Source of the DNA: UBA5314 sp040217815
GTDB taxonomy: Bacteria > Bacillota > Syntrophomonadia > Syntrophomonadales > Syntrophomonadaceae
Direction of reading: 5' to 3'
DNA: 64,000 nt
NCBI GenBank assembly: GCA_040217815.1
Contig: JBEHWI010000011.1
Span: 1-64,000 of the forward strand
Each line of letters starts with the position of its first letter. Position 1 is the stretch's first letter. The notes under the pieces were generated by a model that was given only the letters and a program-made list of their open reading frames with translations, did not search any database and had not been told where the DNA came from. Shown here in pieces: positions 8,447-17,245 of the stretch. Position numbers and translations under genes: made by a program.

Positions 8447-9577
8447 TTATAACGGAAGCTTTACTATAAATGTAGTATTTTTCGGGTTGCTTTCCACAGA
8501 GATGGTTCCATCGTGAGCCGTGACAATTTCTTGGGCGATTGCTAAACCTAAGCCCGCTCCACCGGTGCTTGTGGAACGTGCAGTATCCAATCGGTAAAAC
8601 TTTTCAAAAATACTATCAAGCTTTCCCTGCGGTATTGGATTTCCCCGATTAGTAAAAGTTATAACAATGTTTTTGTCCTGCTGTTTAGCAGAAATGTCAA
8701 TGACACTGTTTTCATAGCTATAGGCTATCGCATTTTTGAGAATGTTATTTACCACACGGGCCAGTTTGTCTGCATCTCCCCACAGAGTGAGGCCGTCAGG
8801 CACATTGACTGACACCTGCTTTCCCTGTGGAGTCAACATGGGATAGAATTCATCTGCCATCTGCTGGAGCATGAACAGTAAATTGATTTTTTCTTTATTC
8901 AAAACAATGGTTTGAAGATTAAATCTGGTGATCTCAAAAAACTCATCTATAAGCTGCTCTAAGCGGTAAGCCTTTTCCAGGGTAATACCGACATATTTTG
9001 CCTTCTGTTCAGCCGGCATATCAGGAGCTTCATCGAGAAGACTTAAGTATCCTATAACAGAAGTCAGAGGTGTCTTTATATCATGAGCCAGGTAAACTAC
9101 CAAATCATTTTTGCGCTGCTCGGCATCAAGAGCGGCTTTCTTTTGTTTTTCCAAGTTGTTTTTTATCTGATTTAGCTTATTTTCCATAAAATCCAATTCC
9201 GGTGATAATGTTATTTCTGCATCGGATTCCTTGTCAAGTTTATCCATTCCAGCACTGATTTCATCAAAATATTTTGTAAACCAGGAAACCGAAAAAATAA
9301 ATAAAAATACTAGGATTACACCAAAAAGGATTATGTACATATTGTTGCGAATCACCAACTGATAGATGGTCTGTGCATCGGAATTTCCAAAATGAAAAGC
9401 GGTGATTAATAACCGAACGATGAGATCTCCAATCTGTCCACGCAGGATATTGCGCAATAGATAAACAGCCACAGCAGTGCCAACTGTAATCAGAAGCATT
9501 TGAGAAAATACTTTGCTTTTTAATCTTGTATAATCATTCCTTCTTTTATCTCTCTTACTTTTCAATTTTATAGCCAA
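8447..9577 (-). CDS. VanS-like sensor histidine kinase
   Basis: A 376-residue membrane kinase. Two transmembrane segments (about 25-44 and 82-100) flank a short extracytoplasmic loop. A linker follows, then the dimerisation domain with His165 in LAHDIKTPLTSVIGYLSLL and an HATPase domain (NNILKNAIAY, GAGLGLAIAQEI). The stretch around the His is very like VanS. It overlaps the response-regulator gene by 23 bp, so the two are translationally coupled. No vanH, vanA/B or vanX gene is in the window, so this is a VanS-type pair outside a resistance cluster. It is convergent with the M23 gene 19 bp away. Confidence 0.9.
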   Translation of the reverse strand: MAIKLKSKRDKRRNDYTRLKSKVFSQMLLITVGTAVAVYLLRNILRGQIGDLIVRLLITAFHFGNSDAQTIYQLVIRNNMYIILFGVILVFLFIFSVSWFTKYFDEISAGMDKLDKESDAEITLSPELDFMENKLNQIKNNLEKQKKAALDAEQRKNDLVVYLAHDIKTPLTSVIGYLSLLDEAPDMPAEQKAKYVGITLEKAYRLEQLIDEFFEITRFNLQTIVLNKEKINLLFMLQQMADEFYPMLTPQGKQVSVNVPDGLTLWGDADKLARVVNNILKNAIAYSYENSVIDISAKQQDKNIVITFTNRGNPIPQGKLDSIFEKFYRLDTARSTSTGGAGLGLAIAQEIVTAHDGTISVESNPKNTTFIVKLPL

Positions 9578-10262
9578 CCCCCCATACCGTTTTGATATAT
9601 TGAGGATGCTCCGCGCTGTCGTGCATTTTTTCTCTTAAATGCCTGATATGAACCATTACTGTATTATTGCTATTGGTGAAATACTTGTCTCCCCATACCT
9701 CGTGGAACAATTCTTCCGAGCTGACCACCCGTCCGCGATTGGAACAAAGGACCCAAAGAATGGAAAATTCCGTAGGCGTAAGAGATAGCTTTTTTTCATT
9801 TAGCGTACATTCATGGGTGTCCATGTCCATTACCAAGCCGGAAAAGGCAATCAAGTGTTCTTCCTGGTTTGGCTCCGAAGAGTTATATTTGGTAAATCTC
9901 CTCAGCTGCGCCTTTACACGGGCAATAAGTTCCAAAGGGCGGAATGGCTTGATGATATAGTCGTCCGCACCCAATGTCAGCCCGGTAATCTTATCGATTT
10001 CTTCTTCTTTGGCTGTCAGCATGATAAGCGGAAAGTTATGCCTTTCGCGGATTTGCTGACAGATTGAAAAACCATCTACATCGGGGAGCATGACATCCAA
10101 AATGGCAAGATCTAGTTTCTCACTTTCAATACAGTTAAGGGCATCCTTCCCATTATAAAATTTAAAGACATTATAGTTCTCGTTTTTAAGATAAACCTCA
10201 ACTAAATCGGCAATAGCTTGTTCATCATCAACTATTAAAATATTGGCAGCCAAAAGCGTCAT
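9555..10262 (-). CDS. VanR-like OmpR family response regulator
   Basis: A 235-residue DNA-binding regulator. The receiver domain has phosphoacceptor Asp56 in LAILDVMLP and the conserved Lys of IIKPFRP; a C-terminal winged helix (HIRHLREKMHD, GVGYKIEK) binds DNA. The upstream AAAGAAG abuts ATG 10262, so TTG 10253 (spacing 8) may be the real start. Three 11-bp direct repeats sit upstream of its promoter and recur upstream of the carboxypeptidase gene 2309-3289. That suggests autoregulation plus control of this cell-wall enzyme. Confidence 0.92.
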   Translation of the reverse strand: MTLLAANILIVDDEQAIADLVEVYLKNENYNVFKFYNGKDALNCIESEKLDLAILDVMLPDVDGFSICQQIRERHNFPLIMLTAKEEEIDKITGLTLGADDYIIKPFRPLELIARVKAQLRRFTKYNSSEPNQEEHLIAFSGLVMDMDTHECTLNEKKLSLTPTEFSILWVLCSNRGRVVSSEELFHEVWGDKYFTNSNNTVMVHIRHLREKMHDSAEHPQYIKTVWGVGYKIEK

Positions 10263-10294
10263 CTTCTTTCTTTTAAGTGCATATCCCCATAATT

Positions 10295-10362
10295 GTTATA
10301 CCGCGAAGCAAAAATCCATTTGGAGCTTTTTACTTATGAAAATCTTAAGATTTTCTGAATAT
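10295..10362 (-). promoter_or_regulatory. Promoter of the VanRS-like pair with 11-bp direct repeats
   Basis: On the plus strand CTTATGAAAAT, CTTAAGATTTT and CTGAATAT run at 11-bp steps from 10333. The core AAAATCTTAAGATTTT (10339-10354) is also a 16-bp palindrome. The minus-strand -10 TATAAC is at 10300-10295, with no recognisable -35. The spacing from repeats to -10 matches the carboxypeptidase promoter exactly. Confidence 0.7.
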
Positions 10363-10414
10363 CGCGATACTGATAGTATTTTACACCCAAATATAAATAT
10401 CAGAACAACGGTTA

Positions 10415-10465
10415 TTGACAAACCGGCTAGTACGTATTACTATATAGCGGTAGTAAGTAATACTA
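10415..10465 (+). promoter_or_regulatory. Promoter and PadR operator of the ABC exporter operon
   Basis: TTGACA (10415-10420) and TACTAT (10438-10443) are 17 bp apart. Over the -10 and start region lies a symmetric array TAGTA-n4-TTACT-n10-AGTAA-n4-TACTA (10428-10465). Its position fits autorepression by the PadR protein encoded next. Confidence 0.7.
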
Positions 10466-10498
10466 AATATTAGTCATACAGAATAGCGAGGGGTGATT

Positions 10499-10825
10499 GT
10501 GCTGGAAAACTTAACGGAAATGCTCAAAGGCGTACTTGAGGGCTGCGTCCTTGAAATAATAAGCCGCAAAGAAACCTACGGCTACGAAATCACGCGGCGG
10601 CTGAACGCCCTCGGCTTCACGGACGTTGTGGAAGGAACTGTCTATACCATTTTGGTGCGGCTTGAGAAGAATAAACTTGTGGACATAGAAAAAAAGCCGT
10701 CAGATATGGGTCCGCCGCGCAAGTTTTTTGCGCTCAACGACGCTGGACGTGAGGAGCTGCGGAGGTTCTGGGAAAAGTGGGAGTTCGTATCATCAAAAAT
10801 TAACGAGTTAAAGGAGAAAAAGTAA
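10499..10825 (+). CDS. PadR family transcriptional regulator
   Basis: A 108-residue winged-helix repressor (ETYGYEITRRL, EGTVYTILVRLEKNKLV, PPRKFFALNDAGREEL). GTG 10499 is preferred because GAGGGG lies 5 bp upstream; an in-frame GTG at 10493 is the alternative. Its stop overlaps the ATG of the next gene, so it is the first gene of a five-gene operon with two DUF1048 proteins and an ABC exporter. In known systems of this layout PadR is the drug-sensing repressor. Confidence 0.88.
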   Translation: MLENLTEMLKGVLEGCVLEIISRKETYGYEITRRLNALGFTDVVEGTVYTILVRLEKNKLVDIEKKPSDMGPPRKFFALNDAGREELRRFWEKWEFVSSKINELKEKK

Positions 10826-11172
10826 TGAATTATTGGGATAAAATCACAGGCAGCGACATGACTAAAGAATTGAAAGCTTTTGAATCGCGAGCCAAAAAGC
10901 TGCCGGCTGATTATCAAGAGGCATGGGAAAAAATTAATGCCCATCTTTGGCCGCACTCAGATTTCACCGGTCGCAACCTCATGCCGATTCTTGACGGTGT
11001 GCTTGGCCTGCTCGAAGAAAGGGCGGCGGACGGTCAGGGTGTCCAAGAGGTTTTGGGTGACGATATCAAAGGCTTCTGTTCAGCGCTGGCCAGCGAAGAA
11101 GGGGCAAAGACTATTCGCGACAAGTGGCGCGAGCAACTCAACCATAATATCGCTAAAAAACTGGGTAAATAG
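10825..11172 (+). CDS. DUF1048 family protein
   Basis: A 115-residue acidic helical protein of the DUF1048 family (KKLPADYQEAWEKI, VLGDDIKGFC). It starts inside the PadR stop codon (ATGA overlap), so its translation is coupled. DUF1048 proteins are typically found between PadR regulators and DrrAB-type exporters; their function is unknown. Confidence 0.8.
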   Translation: MNYWDKITGSDMTKELKAFESRAKKLPADYQEAWEKINAHLWPHSDFTGRNLMPILDGVLGLLEERAADGQGVQEVLGDDIKGFCSALASEEGAKTIRDKWREQLNHNIAKKLGK

Positions 11173-11181
11173 GAGGATAAC

Positions 11182-11532
11182 ATGAGAATACAAGATATCA
11201 TCGAAGGCAAAAAGGAGTGGCGAGCGCACGTGGCGCGCGTCAAAGCGCTTCCGCAAGATTATCAGACGGTTTATAAAGAGATTCAAAAATATCTCTTTAA
11301 GGTTGGCCCTGTTGAGCTAACCGAGGGGATGGGCTTGCTGTCGGGGATTGTTGATCTTTTTGAGGAGGGAGCGGCCTCAGGGAAAGGCGTTCTCGAAGTG
11401 ACGGGCAGTGACGTAGCGGCTTTCTGCGACGATCTGATCAAAGATTCAAAAACTTACGCTGACATCTATCAGGAATCTGTTGATCAGGAAGTTTACAAGG
11501 CCATAAAAAAGGTTACTGATAAAACAGAGTAA
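11182..11532 (+). CDS. DUF1048 family protein, second copy
   Basis: A 116-residue paralogue of the preceding gene, sharing the ALPQDYQTVYKEI and VTGSDVAAFCDDLI segments. AGGAGGA is directly upstream of the ATG. Two adjacent DUF1048 genes in one operon suggest a heterodimer, which is inference only. Confidence 0.8.
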   Translation: MRIQDIIEGKKEWRAHVARVKALPQDYQTVYKEIQKYLFKVGPVELTEGMGLLSGIVDLFEEGAASGKGVLEVTGSDVAAFCDDLIKDSKTYADIYQESVDQEVYKAIKKVTDKTE

Positions 11533-11547
11533 AAGGGGCATATCGGG

Positions 11548-12306
11548 ATGGAAAAAGCAATTGAAGTGAAAGGTCTGCGAAAGTCTTTCAAGGATATAGA
11601 AGTCCTAAAGGGAGTGGATTTCGAGGCGCGGCGCGGTGAAATTTTCGCCCTGCTCGGCTCCAACGGCGCGGGCAAGACGACAATTGTTAAAATCCTCACC
11701 ACGCTGCTAAAACAGGACGGAGGCACCGTCGTCGTAAACGGATTTGACGTCGTATCAAAGCCCGACCATGTACGGCAGTCGATCAGCTTGACAGGGCAAT
11801 TTGCCGCTGTGGACGAGATATTGACCGGGCGGGAAAATCTCATCATGATCGCCAAACTGCGGCACTTCACAAATCCACGTCAGATTGCCGACGATATGCT
11901 TAAACGCCTCGGCCTGACCGACGCCGCCGACCGCAGGGTTTCCACCTATTCAGGCGGTATGCGCCGCAGACTTGACATTGCCATGAGCCTTATAGGAAAA
12001 CCGCGGCTTATTTTCCTCGATGAGCCGACTACCGGGCTTGATCCCGAAGGACGCAACGAGGTTTGGAAGACAGTTGAAGAACTTGCCGATAATGGCACGA
12101 CGGTATTCCTGACCACGCAGTATTTGGAGGAAGCTGAGCAGCTTGCCGATCAAATTGCCATCCTGCATGATGGCAGGATTATCGTTAACGGCACGCTCGC
12201 GGAATTGAAAAAGCTGTTCCCGCCCGCAAAGGTGGAGTATGTGGAAAAACAGCCGACGCTGGAGGAGATATTCCTCGCAATCATCGGCAAAAAGGAGGAA
12301 AAGTAA
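11548..12306 (+). CDS. ABC transporter ATP-binding protein, DrrA type
   Basis: A 252-residue ATPase. The Walker A GSNGAGKTT is at 37-45, the signature YSGGMRRRLDIA at about 135, and Walker B LIFLDEPTTGLD just after. The C-terminal extension (VEYVEKQPTLEEIFL) is typical of the daunorubicin-type exporters. Codons are noticeably more GC-rich than in the flanking genes, which may indicate transfer. Its partner is the permease that starts 1 bp after its stop. Confidence 0.9.
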   Translation: MEKAIEVKGLRKSFKDIEVLKGVDFEARRGEIFALLGSNGAGKTTIVKILTTLLKQDGGTVVVNGFDVVSKPDHVRQSISLTGQFAAVDEILTGRENLIMIAKLRHFTNPRQIADDMLKRLGLTDAADRRVSTYSGGMRRRLDIAMSLIGKPRLIFLDEPTTGLDPEGRNEVWKTVEELADNGTTVFLTTQYLEEAEQLADQIAILHDGRIIVNGTLAELKKLFPPAKVEYVEKQPTLEEIFLAIIGKKEEK

Positions 12307-13077
12307 ATGGAAACGCTCAAGAGACACTTTTTCAGCGATATGAGCGTTATGCTTGGACGTTCCATGCGCCATATTTTCCGCAGCATGGACACCATCATTA
12401 CGGTCACCATCATGCCGATTGCATTCATGCTGCTGTTCGTCTATGTGTTCGGCGGCGCCATTCAAACCGGCACGGACAACTATGTGAATTACCTGCTGCC
12501 CGGCATCCTGCTGATTGCGATTGCAAGCGGCATCGCCTATACGGCTTACCGTCTGTTTATGGATATGCAAAGCGGCATCTTCGAACGGTTTCACTCCATG
12601 CCTATTGCGCGTTCGGCTGTGCTGTGGGGGCATGTGCTGACCTCCCTGTTATCCAATGCGATTTCGGTTGTCGTAATCATTATCGTAGCGCTTATTATGG
12701 GCTTTCGCTCGTCGGCAGGAGTATTATCATGGCTTGCCGTGGCCGGTATACTCGCGCTGTTTACGCTGGCCCTGACCTGGATCGCGGCGATTGCTGGGCT
12801 GTCTGCAAAATCGGTGGACGGTGCAGGCGCCTTTTCCTATCCTATTATCTTCTTGCCATTTATCAGTTCGGCGTTTGTACCGACCGCGTCGATGCCACCG
12901 GTAGTTCGCGCCTTTGCCGAAAACCAACCGGTAACCTCGATAGTGGATACAATCCGTGCGTTATTGTCTAATCAACCAGTAGGTAATGACATTTGGGTCG
13001 CACTTGCGTGGTGCTTAGGGATACTGATTGTAGCATATCTGTTTGCGATGCGCGCATACAAACGGAAAGCAGCTTAA
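12307..13077 (+). CDS. ABC-2 type permease, DrrB type
   Basis: A 256-residue membrane protein with six predicted helices and the ABC-2 pattern (YVNYLLPGILL near 55, SMPIARSAVLWGHV, and a late PVTSIVDTIRALL). Together with the upstream ATPase it should form an exporter for a hydrophobic drug or lipid. It is the last gene of the PadR operon. No obvious terminator with a strong T tract follows. Confidence 0.88.
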   Translation: METLKRHFFSDMSVMLGRSMRHIFRSMDTIITVTIMPIAFMLLFVYVFGGAIQTGTDNYVNYLLPGILLIAIASGIAYTAYRLFMDMQSGIFERFHSMPIARSAVLWGHVLTSLLSNAISVVVIIIVALIMGFRSSAGVLSWLAVAGILALFTLALTWIAAIAGLSAKSVDGAGAFSYPIIFLPFISSAFVPTASMPPVVRAFAENQPVTSIVDTIRALLSNQPVGNDIWVALAWCLGILIVAYLFAMRAYKRKAA

Positions 13078-13790
13078 TGTTTGCAGACATTAAAATAGTA
13101 GTGGCTAACAAAAACATCAAGTTAAGGTATGGTAGTTCGACCGCATGACCAGTCAACCTCTCGGAAGGGAAAATAGGGGAATCGCTGCCGCTTTTATCTT
13201 TGATCCACATTCCTTCAATATTTTGAAACCTGATTTTCTTAAAGCAATTATTAACACAAGATTACTTCCTGGAAATTAATTGCAAAAAAGTGTGAAAGGA
13301 AGTCTCAGCTTTAGCACTGAAAACCCTCTTTCACTTTATTAACTCTGTCCATCCCGATACTAAAGATGATGCACGGCTTTGGTGCACATTATTTGGAGAA
13401 AAACCCTAATATAACGGAATGAGGTTTGTTAACAAGTTGAAAAAGCTGGAGACTCAGATCGGCAGTAACACGATGTCCCGGATACTACCGAGCAAAATAC
13501 AAAAGCAGAATTAGAAGAGGCTCTACAAAGTTAAATACCAATATATGGTAAGATTGTGAGAATAGACTCAGCTAGCATATTAACCTGACTACCGGCAAAA
13601 ACCTCACTGATCTCAAAAAGGAGCCGTTACATCATCATGTTGATGCAGCGGCTCTCGGTTCGTCATAGACACAATATAGAGCAATTGATTAAGGGGGCCA
13701 TACCATAATTGCTCCTTTAATTAAATCCCTCCACTTTAATTATAATATATAAAAAACTGTAAAAGCAGACTATTTGTTCCCATTTACTAC
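13078..13790. other. Gene-free stretch with decayed coding traces
   Basis: No intact gene is visible. Short stretches with coding-like composition occur, for example a plus-strand run near 13325-13405 and another near 13430-13510, both broken by stops. A hairpin with 14-nt arms lies at 13621-13654 (GAGCCG...CGGCTC) without a T tract. The region is best read as remnants of a lost gene or mobile element. Confidence 0.4.
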
Positions 13791-13799
13791 TGCTATAAT
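13791..13799 (+). promoter_or_regulatory. Extended -10 promoter of the rph leader
   Basis: TGCTATAAT is a perfect extended -10 (TGn plus TATAAT at 13794-13799); the -35 region is poor. The predicted leader before the rph start is about 175 nt. It contains a 14-codon frame (13837-13881), an unused AGGAGG (13886-13891) and a hairpin CCTGG-n7-CCAGG (13897-13913). Confidence 0.6.
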
Positions 13800-13836
13800 G
13801 CAATAGCACGTTAATGCGATTTATTGGAGGAGTATT

Positions 13837-13881
13837 ATGGTATGGGCAACCTTAGTGGTGAGCGAAAGCGAACATGTGTAG
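13837..13881 (+). CDS. Candidate leader peptide upstream of rph
   Basis: Fourteen codons (MVWATLVVSESEHV) follow a very strong TTGGAGGAG (13824-13832) 4 bp upstream of the ATG. The stop lies 4 bp before a second Shine-Dalgarno-like AGGAGG. A short, well-initiated frame in a structured leader suggests attenuation or translational control of rph. It has no known homologue that I recognise. Confidence 0.4.
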   Translation: MVWATLVVSESEHV

Positions 13882-13981
13882 TATCAGGAGGTGAATCCTG
13901 GCACAATACCAGGGTAAATCGTTTAGCCTGAAGGATGTCATCAAAATTATCATAGAAGGAATTGCCAAAGGAGGGAAACGT

Positions 13982-16597
13982 ATGAGTTCCTTTGTGCTTG
14001 GTTTTCAAGATATTGATCAAACAAAACTCATGGTTGTAGGAGGTAAAGGCGCGAACCTGGGGGAGCTTTCCAAGATTGAAGCAATACACGTACCCGATGG
14101 CTTTTTTATATCTACTGAAGCCTTTAAAAGAATCATTGGGGAAACGTCGTCGGTTAACGAATTACTTGATCAGTTATCGCTTCTAAAGGTGGAAGACCGA
14201 GATAAAATCGGTTTACTTGGCGGTAAGATTCGCAGGATCATCGAAGGGATAACTATTCCTCAAGACATTAATGAAGAGATCACCCGCTACCTCTTAAGAC
14301 TAGGAGAAAAAAATGCCTATGCTGTACGATCCAGCGCAACTGCAGAGGATTTACCGACGGCCTCCTTTGCAGGCCAGCAGGATACGTATTTGAACATTAT
14401 CGGCAAGAAGGAAATCCTTAAGCATATCAGCAAGTGCTGGGCATCGCTATTTACCGACCGGGCAATAACTTACCGCCTTCAAAACAGCTTCGACCACCGT
14501 AAAGTATACCTGTCTGTGGTTGTTCAGAAGATGGTCTTCCCGCAGGCGTCAGGAATTATGTTTACGGCCGATCCCGTCACTTCTAATAGGAAGGTGTTAT
14601 CCATTGACGCCGGCTTCGGACTTGGTGAGGCCCTGGTCTCCGGCCTGGTGAATGCTGATATCTATAAAGTGCGTGAAGGCAAGGTTATCGATAAGAAGAT
14701 ATCCACCAAGAAGCTGGCTGTTTTTGCCTTAAAAGACGGAGGGACGAAAGAACAGGAGATAGAGCCTGAGTGGCAGAATAGGCAGGCACTGACGGATGAG
14801 CAGATTTTGCAGCTTGAGCACATGGGCAGAAAGATCGAGGAACATTTCGGCTGCCCCCAGGACATCGAATGGTGTTTGGTTGATGATACATTTTATATTG
14901 TCCAGAGCCGGCCGATCACTACTTTATACCCGATCCCTCAAGCGAATGATCAAGAAAATCACGTCTATGTATCTGTCGGTCATAACCAAATGATGACCGA
15001 TGCCATAAAACCATTGGGATTGTCTTTTTTCCTGTTAACGACTCCTGCGCCGATGTGTAAAGCTGGTGGAAGATTGTTTGTTGATGTCACACATAGTCTG
15101 GCTTCGCCGGTCAGCAGAAAAACGATAATAGATACCTTTGGAAAATCCGATCCGCTCATCAAAGACGCACTTATGACCATCGTAGAGAGAAAAGATTTTA
15201 TAAAATCGTCACCAGATGATAAAAAAGAGTTGAGTCTCATTAAGAGCAATAAAGATATATCGTCTTCGGGTTTTCAAGCACCAATCGAAAACGATCCGAC
15301 AATCGTTTCTGATCTGATCAAGCGAAGTCAAACATCGATAGAAGAGTTAAAACAAAACATCCAGACGAAATCAGGATCAGGTTTATTTGATTTTATCCTG
15401 GATGATATCCAGGAGTTAAAGAAGATATTATTTGACCCACAAAGTTCGCGTGTGTTTATGGCTGCTATAGATGCTTCATCATGGCTCAATGAAAAAATGA
15501 TGGAGTGGCTGGGTGAAAAAAACGCAGCAGACACGCTTTCTCAATCGGTATCAAACAATATTACTTCAGAAATGGGTCTGGAGCTGCTGGGTGTCGCAGA
15601 TGTGATTCGCCCTTATCCAGAAGTAATTGATTATTTACAACATGTAAACGATGCTCTCTTTTTGGATGAACTGGATAAGTTTGATGGGGGGCGTGTTACC
15701 AAAGACGCTATTTATGCTTATCTCAACAAATACGGAATGCGTTGTGCCGGAGAAATCGATATTACTAAAGCTCGTTGGAGTGAAAAACCAGCTGCACTTG
15801 TCCCTATGATTCTCAGTAACATCAAGAACTGTGAGCCTAATGCCAGCCATCGGAAATTTGAACAAGGGCGATTGGAAGCGTTGAAAAAAGAACAAGAGTT
15901 ATTAGAGCGATTGAAGCAATTACCGGATGGTGAACAAAAAGTCCAGGAGACAAAACAAAAGATCAGCCTGATGCGGAATTTCATCGGTTATCGCGAATAT
16001 CCGAAATACGGCATGATTAATCGCTACTTCGTTTATAAGCAGGCTTTATTGAAAGAAGCCGAACAACTAGTCCAAGCCAACGTTATTCGTGAAAAAGAAG
16101 ATATATACTATCTCACTTTTGAAGAACTTCGCGAAGTCGTGCGCACCAATAAACTGAATTACCAGATCGTAAGCATTCGAAAAGACGAGTACAAATTGTA
16201 TGAAAAACTAACTCCCCCACGTGTTATCACGTCTGATGGTGAAATCATTGCAGGTCAGTACAAACGAGAAAATCTCCCAGCCGAAGCTATTGTAGGCCTG
16301 CCTGTTTCTTCCGGAGTTGTAGAGGGACGGGCACGTGTCATTTTAAACATGGAAGATGCTGATCTAAAAGATGGTGATATATTAGTCACCTCCTTTACCG
16401 ACCCCAGCTGGACACCATTGTTTGTATTCATAAAAGGCCTGGTCACCGAAGTTGGTGGATTGATGACCCATGGAGCAGTTATAGCCCGTGAATACGGCTT
16501 ACCAGCAGTTGTCGGAGTGGAAAATGCCACCCAACTGATAAAAGATGGGCAGCGAATTCGCGTGCATGGAACAGAAGGGTATGTAGAAATCCTATAA
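13982..16597 (+). CDS. rph: Rifamycin-inactivating phosphotransferase (RPH)
   Basis: An 871-residue enzyme. RPH transfers the beta-phosphate of ATP to rifampin through a phosphohistidine. The ATP-grasp domain spans about 1-315 (GGKGANLGEL, AVRSSATAEDLPTASFAGQQ, IVQSRPITT), the rifampin-binding type middle about 325-765, and the His domain follows with MTHGAVIAREYG (His830). The length and many segments (for example KPLGLSFFLLTT, NAADTLSQSV, KYGMRCAGEIDIT) match Bacillus RPH proteins as I remember them. There is no C-terminal TIM barrel, so this is not a PEP synthase. AAAGGAGG sits 7 bp before the ATG, and the frame is open 29 codons further upstream without a good start. It is apparently monocistronic. 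Confidence 0.85.
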   Translation: MSSFVLGFQDIDQTKLMVVGGKGANLGELSKIEAIHVPDGFFISTEAFKRIIGETSSVNELLDQLSLLKVEDRDKIGLLGGKIRRIIEGITIPQDINEEITRYLLRLGEKNAYAVRSSATAEDLPTASFAGQQDTYLNIIGKKEILKHISKCWASLFTDRAITYRLQNSFDHRKVYLSVVVQKMVFPQASGIMFTADPVTSNRKVLSIDAGFGLGEALVSGLVNADIYKVREGKVIDKKISTKKLAVFALKDGGTKEQEIEPEWQNRQALTDEQILQLEHMGRKIEEHFGCPQDIEWCLVDDTFYIVQSRPITTLYPIPQANDQENHVYVSVGHNQMMTDAIKPLGLSFFLLTTPAPMCKAGGRLFVDVTHSLASPVSRKTIIDTFGKSDPLIKDALMTIVERKDFIKSSPDDKKELSLIKSNKDISSSGFQAPIENDPTIVSDLIKRSQTSIEELKQNIQTKSGSGLFDFILDDIQELKKILFDPQSSRVFMAAIDASSWLNEKMMEWLGEKNAADTLSQSVSNNITSEMGLELLGVADVIRPYPEVIDYLQHVNDALFLDELDKFDGGRVTKDAIYAYLNKYGMRCAGEIDITKARWSEKPAALVPMILSNIKNCEPNASHRKFEQGRLEALKKEQELLERLKQLPDGEQKVQETKQKISLMRNFIGYREYPKYGMINRYFVYKQALLKEAEQLVQANVIREKEDIYYLTFEELREVVRTNKLNYQIVSIRKDEYKLYEKLTPPRVITSDGEIIAGQYKRENLPAEAIVGLPVSSGVVEGRARVILNMEDADLKDGDILVTSFTDPSWTPLFVFIKGLVTEVGGLMTHGAVIAREYGLPAVVGVENATQLIKDGQRIRVHGTEGYVEIL

Positions 16598-16673
16598 TGA
16601 GGAAGTTCAGTTTTGTGGGGTTATTAATATGGATTGAATAACGGCACTACGTGGCGGGTTTTGGTTTTGGAAC

Positions 16674-16952
16674 TTATTTAGTTATTAAAGCCTCAAATTT
16701 TGGGCATTCAGCTTCGACTCTTAAGACCAATACAGGTTTGCCGGTGGGATAAGGCGCACATGTCATAACATTATTAATGTCCGAATACCGGCACTTTTTA
16801 CATTGCAGGACCTTAAATATCAGCTCGCCAGGTTGAGTATAGCCAAAATAATCACGTCTATCATAACCTGGAGATGGCTTTATTTCTTCCTCATAAACGG
16901 GGCCTTTTTTCAGGTTCATAATTTTACTAGAAATCCATGTTACAAAGCTCAT
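16674..16952 (-). CDS. Hypothetical protein with paired cysteines
   Basis: A 92-residue protein preceded by GGGGGTG 4 bp before the ATG. The C-terminal half has CKKC and two further cysteines (MTCAPYP, ECPKF), which could form a metal or disulphide site. No family is recognised and the neighbours give no clue. Confidence 0.6.
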   Translation of the reverse strand: MSFVTWISSKIMNLKKGPVYEEEIKPSPGYDRRDYFGYTQPGELIFKVLQCKKCRYSDINNVMTCAPYPTGKPVLVLRVEAECPKFEALITK

Positions 16953-17126
16953 ATTGCACCCCCGTAAAGAGTAATTCTAATCATAGGTGTATTTACCCTT
17001 TCTTAAACCGATAAGTGAATGGAGACCTTTTGTTGGTTTACATACCAGTTAATCCGGTTTATTCGGGAATAAAAGGCCCATAAATCCGCAACAATATGAG
17101 AAACCACGGCAAAGGGGTTGTACATA

Positions 17127-17231
17127 TTGGAAGACGATTTAGGGGCTTTCAAAGGATTGTTAAATGGATTACTTCTAAGCCTGCCTTTATGGGCCTTTAT
17201 CATCTGGCTCATTATTAAACTGACTCAGTAG
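17127..17231 (+). CDS. Small single-helix membrane protein (34 aa)
   Basis: TTG 17127 is preceded by AAAGGGG (17111-17117). The short acidic N-terminus (EDDLGAFKG) is followed by one strongly hydrophobic helix (about residues 11-31) and KLTQ. A rho-independent terminator follows 15 bp after the stop. A clean ribosome site, membrane helix and terminator argue for a real small gene. It may belong to the adjacent lysis module, which is inference. Confidence 0.5.
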   Translation: MEDDLGAFKGLLNGLLLSLPLWAFIIWLIIKLTQ

Positions 17232-17245
17232 AACAACGCAATAAA

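Noticed and set aside
8447..10262. Vancomycin-resistance operon
   Set aside because: Only VanR/VanS-like proteins and a carboxypeptidase are present. No vanH, ligase or vanX gene was found in the window.
11950..12633. 227-codon minus-strand frame
   Set aside because: It is antisense to the ABC ATPase/permease genes; the His/Gln-rich composition is typical of a shadow frame in GC-rich codons.
13895..13981. N-terminal extension of RPH by 29 codons from a CTG
   Set aside because: The ATG at 13982 has its own strong ribosome site and matches the start of the paralogue at 20791.
17003..17212. 69-codon minus-strand frame
   Set aside because: It is antisense to the better-supported 34-codon membrane peptide and has no ribosome site.
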